Source of the DNA: Coxiellaceae bacterium | Lineage (GTDB): Bacteria > Pseudomonadota > Gammaproteobacteria > UBA9339 | DNA length: 11,496 nt | Reading direction: 5' to 3' | Assembly (NCBI GenBank): GCA_003142435.1 | Contig: PLMI01000047.1 | Span: 1 to 11,496 of the forward strand | Notes under the pieces: generated by a model | Databases searched by the model: none | Told to the model about the DNA's origin: nothing | What the model saw: only the letters and a program-made list of their open reading frames with translations | Position numbers and translations under genes: made by a program | In this document: positions 6,696 to 11,496 of the stretch, piece after piece | Position numbering within the stretch: position 1 is the stretch's first letter | Layout of the letters: each line of letters opens with the position of its first letter

Positions 6696-7589
6696 TCACT
6701 CTATCTCAGTTCGAAAATTATCTGTCAAAAATTCTTGCTGTTCAGGCTTCAATTTTGCAAAGTCCTTTGCTAAAATTCTGTGTTTTTTTACGTATGTTGA
6801 TGCCTGTTCTACTGTGAAACCATAATATTTCATCAAATAACACATTACAAAAATCACACTTCTTTCTTTGCCAGCCCAGCAATGCACATAAATACTGTTG
6901 CCTGATGACAAAATTTCACGTGCTTTTTCTAAAAAAAATAACATTTCAGCATAGGTAACTGTTTTCCCTGTTTCTGCATTGGTAAAACAATGATCAAAAA
7001 CTCCTCCGCCCGCAAAACGGATTAAGTTTACATTTTTTGGTAAAGAATATTTACCAAGAATAGCGGGATCGAAAATTACAGGTATTTTTAACGGATTTCC
7101 ATCAGAGTCATATGTTTCTTCTGATGGCTGCATTGAGATGATAAATAAGTTTTCATTCGAAGCAGGCAAATCTTTTTGCACAATTTTTTTCAAAATTTTT
7201 TGTGAAATCATTCTGCCTAAAAAAAGCTTTCCTTGCCCATTTTTAGCACTTTCCATTAAAGGAAGCGGTATTTGATTATAAGTCAATCTATATCTTACAG
7301 GTAACCAGAAAAAAATAATATCCAAAATATATTCAACTATAAAATTGCAGCTTCTGATTTTTAAAATTCGATCCAAAAATAATGCGCATGGATTGCGAAA
7401 TTTTGCTTTTAAAATTTTGACAATTTTACGCTGCAACTCTTTATTCGCCTTGTTTTGGGCGATTTCTAAATTAATGCGTAAATATTTACGTAATCTGCTT
7501 TTTTCTTCGATAGACAAAGAAGCAACGTAATCATTTTTGCCTTTTAATCGTGATAATATTGGCTCTATATTTTCGTTATTAAATTCCAT
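6696..7589 (-). CDS. Dual-specificity-type protein phosphatase, candidate effector
   Basis: This 297-residue protein carries a CX5R phosphatase signature, VHCWAGKERS (235-244), with nucleophile Cys237, Arg243 and the trailing Ser244. Upstream are features of dual-specificity phosphatases: KLFLGR (121-126), which looks like the entry strand of such domains, and a loop around FAGGGVFDH (192-200) that may supply the general acid Asp199. A long N-terminal part (1-100) is Lys/Arg-rich and helical, with one hydrophobic stretch, FIVEYILDIIFFWLPV (83-98), that could contact or anchor to membrane. The catalytic part is broadly reminiscent of PTPMT1-like enzymes; substrates could be phosphoprotein or phospholipid. 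There is no signal peptide and no strong ribosome site. The C-terminus is acidic (EQQEFLTD, TEIE). In a host-associated bacterium an injected effector is a reasonable guess, unproven. Confidence 0.8.
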   Translation of the reverse strand: MEFNNENIEPILSRLKGKNDYVASLSIEEKSRLRKYLRINLEIAQNKANKELQRKIVKILKAKFRNPCALFLDRILKIRSCNFIVEYILDIIFFWLPVRYRLTYNQIPLPLMESAKNGQGKLFLGRMISQKILKKIVQKDLPASNENLFIISMQPSEETYDSDGNPLKIPVIFDPAILGKYSLPKNVNLIRFAGGGVFDHCFTNAETGKTVTYAEMLFFLEKAREILSSGNSIYVHCWAGKERSVIFVMCYLMKYYGFTVEQASTYVKKHRILAKDFAKLKPEQQEFLTDNFRTEIE

Positions 7590-7676
7590 TTGCTTTTATC
7601 TTTTTTTCATTTAAATTACTAGTAAAGGGGCACGAAACCATATTGATTTCCCAGCTTCGATCTTAAAATCGCTGCC

Positions 7677-7706
7677 TTGTAATGGTCTGACATTATGTGT
7701 TATATT
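7677..7706 (+). promoter_or_regulatory. Candidate promoter for the NRAMP transporter
   Basis: TTGTAA (7677-7682) and TATATT (7701-7706), 18 nt apart, match the sigma-70 boxes at 4 and 5 of 6 positions. They lie 60 nt before the start codon in the 176-nt gap between divergent genes. I do not see a recognisable metal-regulator operator. Confidence 0.28.
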
Positions 7707-7765
7707 TCACCTAACTTTTTATTTTAATGCATTTTTTCAAAAATAAATACTCAAGAAAGCAATAA

Positions 7766-9016
7766 ATGTCTTTAGTGCAAAAAATTTGTAAATCAAGCGG
7801 CACCAAATTATGCTTATTCCTGGCCACAGTTGGCCCGGGCATTGTTGTAATGCTTGCCGATACCGATGCAGGAAGCATTGTTACAGCGGCACAAAGCGGA
7901 GCGGTTTTTGGTTATAAACTGCTCTTCCTCCAGATTATACTCATACCAGTCCTATACCTTACTCAAGAATTAACGATTCGTCTTGGTATAACAACTCAGA
8001 AAGGCTTTAGCGAACTTATAAAACAGCAATTCGGCAACACTTGGGCATTTATCTCTGTTGGTACCTTAGCCATCCTTTCCGTTGGCGCTATAACTACGGA
8101 ATTAAGCGGCATCGCCAGCATCGCCATTATGCTTGGTATTCCCGTTTGGCTTAGCATGGTAGTCAGCATAATTTTATTGATGGCTGTGGTATTTACCAAA
8201 AAGTACAGTACACTGGAAAAAATAGCTATCGCAATTGGAACTTTTGAATTGGTTTATTTAGTGGTCGCATTTAAAGCAGAACCATCGCTTAGTGAAGTTG
8301 CCAGCGGTTTTTCCAATTTGCCATTTGCCAATAAAAACTATTTATATCTTTGCGCTGCAAACATTGGTGCAGTAATTATGCCATGGATGATTTTTTATCA
8401 GCAATCAGCGATAGTAGACAAAAAATTGACCGAAAAAAATTTGCCATCGTCACGGCTTGAAACAGCATTCGGAGCGATAATAACGCAGGTAATTATGATT
8501 GCTATTATCATTGCTACAGCAGCAACTATAGGTAAAGTCCAAACAGGAGCACAGTTGCAAAGCATCCAAGATATTAGCCTTGCGATTACTCCATTTTTAG
8601 GAAGGACAACTGGAACGCTTTTTTTTGCTCTTGGGCTCCTAGGCGCATCTCTTGTAGCGACTATTGTTGTCTCTTTGTCACTGGCCTGGAGCATAGGGGA
8701 AATTTACGGTTTTAAACATTCATTGCAAGACAGGCCAAAAGAAGCTCCCTGGTTTTACGGGATATATTTCGCTATTCTACTTATCGGTGCAATTATAGTA
8801 ATTTTACATACTCAATTAATTTACTTAAATATAGCTATAGAAGTTTTAAATGCACTCCTATTGCCAATTATTTTAACGTTTTTATTTCTTTTAACGTGCA
8901 AAGCATTGCCGCAAAAATATAAACTGCGCACTTGGCATTCTATTTTGATTGGAATAGTTTTCGCGGCAGTTAGCGCAGTGAGCTTATATACTGGCATTGT
9001 TGGCATAATGCCATAA
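7766..9016 (+). CDS. NRAMP-family divalent metal transporter, non-canonical site
   Basis: This is a 416-residue inner-membrane protein with about 11 hydrophobic segments and the NRAMP fold signatures. The TM1 region reads GPGIVVMLADTDAGS (23-37), and TM6 reads GAVIMPWMIFYQQSA (201-215). In canonical MntH/Nramp proteins TM1 carries DPGN and TM6 carries MPH. Here the metal-binding Asp34 and Met205 are kept, but Pro becomes Ala35, Asn becomes Ser37, and the histidine is Trp207. The protein therefore belongs to a divergent NRAMP branch, and substrate (Mn, Fe, Mg or other) and proton coupling cannot be assumed. The ribosome site is weak (AAGAAAG, 7753-7759). It is divergent from the phosphatase gene, and the surface-protein gene follows after 144 nt on the same strand. 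Confidence 0.9.
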   Translation: MSLVQKICKSSGTKLCLFLATVGPGIVVMLADTDAGSIVTAAQSGAVFGYKLLFLQIILIPVLYLTQELTIRLGITTQKGFSELIKQQFGNTWAFISVGTLAILSVGAITTELSGIASIAIMLGIPVWLSMVVSIILLMAVVFTKKYSTLEKIAIAIGTFELVYLVVAFKAEPSLSEVASGFSNLPFANKNYLYLCAANIGAVIMPWMIFYQQSAIVDKKLTEKNLPSSRLETAFGAIITQVIMIAIIIATAATIGKVQTGAQLQSIQDISLAITPFLGRTTGTLFFALGLLGASLVATIVVSLSLAWSIGEIYGFKHSLQDRPKEAPWFYGIYFAILLIGAIIVILHTQLIYLNIAIEVLNALLLPIILTFLFLLTCKALPQKYKLRTWHSILIGIVFAAVSAVSLYTGIVGIMP

Positions 9017-9022
9017 AGCCAA

Positions 9023-9038
9023 ATGCACTTACGTGCAT
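9023..9038 (+). terminator. Small hairpin after the transporter gene
   Basis: ATGCAC (9023-9028) and GTGCAT (9033-9038) form a 6-bp stem with a TTAC loop, 6 nt after the stop codon, followed by GATTTTC. The T run is short, so it is at best a weak terminator. A second 13-nt palindrome, TGGCATAATGCCA, overlaps the end of the gene at 9001-9013. Confidence 0.35.
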
Positions 9039-9160
9039 GATTTTCTACATAGGCGAATAAAAACTTCAATCCACCTTAAATAACTTCTAATTTCACAAAG
9101 TTCAATGTAAAATTAGCTCAGGATTTTTTACTCATTTCAAATTAACAAAAAGGAGTTTCG

Positions 9161-11496
9161 ATGAAAACTAAACTAATGGTTTGTGTTGGCGCATTATCAC
9201 TCATGAGCGCCTCAATGGTATTTGCAGCACCAAATAACACCTCAACCGTACAACAAAAAAAAGTTACCGCAAAAGCAACAAAACATTCTCATTCCAAACA
9301 TAAGAACACTAAAAAAATAAACAAAGTAAACCAACAACCACAAGTTGCTGCCAAAGCGCTACCGCAACCGCAAATAAAGCCATTTCATGAACTACCAGCT
9401 CTACACGTTTGGGGTTATGGCGGTTCGCATACTATAGGCGAAGGACAAGGTTTAATGCCATTGATTAGCAGCAACCAAAGCAAAAATTTATATGTATTGG
9501 CTGAAGGCAAAGAAACAGCAAATACAGCCGCGCATTACTTTGGAGTTGGCGGCGGTTACAGGCAGGTTGTAAACAACAGAATTTTCGGCGGCTATTTTAT
9601 TGTTGATGATAACTTTACAGATCACTTAGGAGATAAAAACTTTTTCGTTTTAAATCCTGGTTTTGAAACTTTGGGCGACAGATGGGATTTTCGGGTAAAC
9701 GGCTACTTCCCTCTTGGGAGTAAAAGTTGGGACACGGGAGATTCATATAACAACACTCATTTTAGCGGCCATGATGCATTTGCCGATCTTTATGAAAATG
9801 ATGCTTCCATTGGTAATGGCGCAGATGCTGAAATTGGCGCCAAAGTACCAAAATTTGACGCTTTAAAAGTATTTGTCGGCGGCTATTACTTTAATGAAGA
9901 AAATACCGGCAGCATTACGGGCGCATCCGGAAGAGTGGAATATAAAATCAATAATTATTTATCTTTAGAAGTTCGCGACACTTACGATAATTACTATGAC
10001 AACATGACGTTGGTTGGCTTTAAAGTAAGTTTCGGCGGAGTCGAAAACAAAGGCGAAAACGGAATTTCTGACAGATTGCTGGATCCAATCGAACATAACC
10101 TGGCAACGCAAGCATTAGCAAACAGCGTTCCGATTAGAACCAGTTCAAAATTGCTTGCTGCTAATCAACAAACAAACACAAGCCCAATAGAGTTTGTTGA
10201 TGACAATGACATGGATAATTCCCAAATCGTTATTGAAGGCGATGGAACCTATGAGCATCCATATAATCAATTAAATGATGATGTGATTACGGATATAGAG
10301 AATCAAGGACTGGGTAATGCAATAACAATCTATGTCGATAACGGCACTTACTCTATGAACGGCATTTTAGATTTACCAGATAAATATTCTATTTACGGAC
10401 GAACTGATGATTTTATGCGGGCCGCAAAAGGTGATGACCGACCAGAACTTGATGGCGCTATCTCTGTTGAAGGTGATAGTACAATTGATTCAGTTAAGAT
10501 AATGAATGACGATGGCAATGAATCATTCGGTATCAATATTGATAGCAGTTTTACACATACCGATGATGGAGAGCAAAATGTTATTTTAAACAATATCGTT
10601 GTTGGAACAACTGATCCGGATAATGCAGATAAAGCATATGAAACAGGAATCGAAATAAATAATGCTACTGTTACCATGTCCAATTCTAAGGTATATGGAT
10701 TTGATGATGAGAATTGGATCGTTGGAATGCAACTGTGTGGGATTGCAATGAATGATGCAACTCTTAATTTAGGTGCGAATAACATTATTGGTGATTATGA
10801 ATCCGGTAGTGGTAACGCCATAGGAATTGATATGTACTCTGATATCTCTAGTAGTACCGTTAACATTCAAGGCAAAAATAATACTATTTATGGTGAAAAT
10901 ACGGCGGGCGGTAATGCTTATGGCATTTATATTGGCGAAGAAAACACAGGAACCATAAATATTTCCTCTGAGCATAATACAATCTATGGCGAAGCAAGTG
11001 GTGACGGCGAAAATAATTCCGATTCTTCACAAGCTGCAGGGATTTACGGTGAACTGGGTAATAGTATAGCTACTATTAATATCACTGGTAATAATAATAC
11101 AATTTATGGTTCTAATTCCATCTACAATAATTTCGAGAATGCTGTAGGCATCCATCTTAGGGGTTCTAGTGGTACGGTAAATATTTTATCAGACGATAAT
11201 ACAATCTATGGCGAAATCGAAGAAAGTGATAGTGACTATGGCAGCTATGCTACTGGGATAGATTTAAAAGCCAATAACAATACTTTAAATATTAGTGGCG
11301 ATAAAAACATTATATATGGAAATAATTTCGATGGATATGAGGCAGAGGGTATTTATGTAAATTCATTTGGAGGCCAGAGTAATATTAATATTGCTTCTGA
11401 TGGAAATGTTATATCCGCTTCGCAATCAAATAATGTATTATCATCTCCCTTTTACCCAATAAGTGGCATTTATTCTGATGGAAACCTCACAATAAC
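9161..11496 (+). CDS. Inverse autotransporter with repeat passenger, partial (3' open)
   Basis: Translation from ATG 9161, with AGGAG at 9151-9155 five nt upstream, stays open for 778 codons to the window end. Residues 1-22 form a signal peptide (cleavage probably after VFA). Residues 25-80 are a Lys/Gln/His-rich periplasmic linker. Residues about 82-295 look like an inverse-autotransporter beta-barrel: VWGYGGSHTIGEGQG, then FGVGGGYRQ, RVNGYFPLG, AEIGAKVP and LVGFKVSFGG, with alternating strands. LLDPIEHNLA (306-315) resembles the segment leaving such barrels. The barrel would sit in the outer membrane and export the C-terminal passenger. The passenger begins near 355 with a pectate-lyase-like entry (VIEGDGTYEHP, VDNGTY) and from 534 is built of beta-helix-like repeats. 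It is Asn/Asp/Gly-rich and acidic, with one cysteine (Cys525). The likely role is adhesion or host contact. The gene end is not in the window. Confidence 0.86.
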   Translation, partial: MKTKLMVCVGALSLMSASMVFAAPNNTSTVQQKKVTAKATKHSHSKHKNTKKINKVNQQPQVAAKALPQPQIKPFHELPALHVWGYGGSHTIGEGQGLMPLISSNQSKNLYVLAEGKETANTAAHYFGVGGGYRQVVNNRIFGGYFIVDDNFTDHLGDKNFFVLNPGFETLGDRWDFRVNGYFPLGSKSWDTGDSYNNTHFSGHDAFADLYENDASIGNGADAEIGAKVPKFDALKVFVGGYYFNEENTGSITGASGRVEYKINNYLSLEVRDTYDNYYDNMTLVGFKVSFGGVENKGENGISDRLLDPIEHNLATQALANSVPIRTSSKLLAANQQTNTSPIEFVDDNDMDNSQIVIEGDGTYEHPYNQLNDDVITDIENQGLGNAITIYVDNGTYSMNGILDLPDKYSIYGRTDDFMRAAKGDDRPELDGAISVEGDSTIDSVKIMNDDGNESFGINIDSSFTHTDDGEQNVILNNIVVGTTDPDNADKAYETGIEINNATVTMSNSKVYGFDDENWIVGMQLCGIAMNDATLNLGANNIIGDYESGSGNAIGIDMYSDISSSTVNIQGKNNTIYGENTAGGNAYGIYIGEENTGTINISSEHNTIYGEASGDGENNSDSSQAAGIYGELGNSIATINITGNNNTIYGSNSIYNNFENAVGIHLRGSSGTVNILSDDNTIYGEIEESDSDYGSYATGIDLKANNNTLNISGDKNIIYGNNFDGYEAEGIYVNSFGGQSNINIASDGNVISASQSNNVLSSPFYPISGIYSDGNLTI
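10760..11496 (+). repeat. Tandem beta-helix-like repeats in the surface protein
   Basis: Seven degenerate units begin at residues 534, 566, 598, 638, 672, 708 and 741, and an eighth starts at about 776. Unit lengths are 32, 32, 40, 34, 36, 33 and about 35. The core pattern is T-[ILV]-N-[IL]-x-[GS]-x-x-N-[TI]-I-[YI]-G, then a variable acidic/Ser/Gly loop, then A-x-GI-[YDH]. At DNA level most units have diverged, but one 20-nt stretch is exact at 10974-10993 and 11196-11215, in frame. Such regular spacing fits coils of a parallel beta-helix stalk. Confidence 0.75.

Noticed and set aside
7996..9069. Minus-strand frames opposite the NRAMP gene
   Set aside because: They mirror a clear membrane transporter gene and lack ribosome sites or recognisable domains.
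10393..10975. Two minus-strand open frames within the surface-protein gene
   Set aside because: They are antisense shadows of the passenger. The plus-strand frame has a strong ribosome site, signal peptide, barrel and regular repeats and is uninterrupted.
10760..11496. CRISPR-like or non-coding tandem repeat array
   Set aside because: The periodicity is protein-level (32-40 codons, variable length) in an open reading frame, with mostly diverged DNA and no constant repeat/spacer pattern.

Overview
The window is AT-rich bacterial DNA that reads like a host-associated gammaproteobacterium, most plausibly in or near the Legionellales/Coxiellaceae. Three things suggest this. The translation initiation factor IF-1 is close to the enterobacterial form over nearly its whole length. 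Isoprenoid precursors appear to be made by the mevalonate route, which is rare in Gammaproteobacteria but known in Coxiella-type lineages. The accessory genes (a small secreted-looking gene family with degraded copies, a CX5R phosphatase, an inverse autotransporter) are typical of intracellular or amoeba-associated lifestyles. The placement is an inference from family knowledge; there is no rRNA in the window.

Region 1 (1-2031, plus strand) is an accessory island made of one unrecognised protein family. It holds the C-terminal tail of one member (1-234), a 5'-truncated member with no usable start (about 207-773) and one intact 304-residue member (987-1901). The family has a helical, faintly ankyrin-like core and a basic Pro/Ser/Lys-rich tail. 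AT-rich hairpins punctuate it.

Region 2 (2032-6208, minus strand) is a tightly packed four-gene operon, read in the order HMG-CoA synthase, mevalonate kinase, second GHMP kinase (phosphomevalonate-kinase-like), then the GTPase-fold ATPase YchF. Gaps are -4, 8 and 9 nt. The kinases and synthase cover HMG-CoA synthesis and the mevalonate phosphorylations; HMG-CoA reductase, diphosphomevalonate decarboxylase and IPP isomerase are not in the window. A candidate promoter with an 11-bp palindrome over its -10 box precedes the operon.

Region 3 (6209-7765) holds infA, divergent from the mevalonate operon, and a 297-residue protein phosphatase of dual-specificity type whose stop codon lies 1 nt from that of infA on the opposite strand.

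Region 4 (7766-11496, plus strand) holds an 11-TM-scale NRAMP-family metal transporter with a non-standard metal-site motif, and then the first 778 codons of a very large surface protein, open at the right edge. That protein has a signal peptide, a basic linker, an inverse-autotransporter (intimin/invasin type) beta-barrel and a passenger made of about 35-residue beta-helix-like repeats instead of the usual Ig-like domains.

The most unusual points are the inverse autotransporter with a repeat-built passenger, the recombined paralog array at the left edge, the deviant NRAMP motif, and the putative operator of the mevalonate operon. I see no CRISPR array, tRNA, rRNA, transposase or clear insertion sequence.
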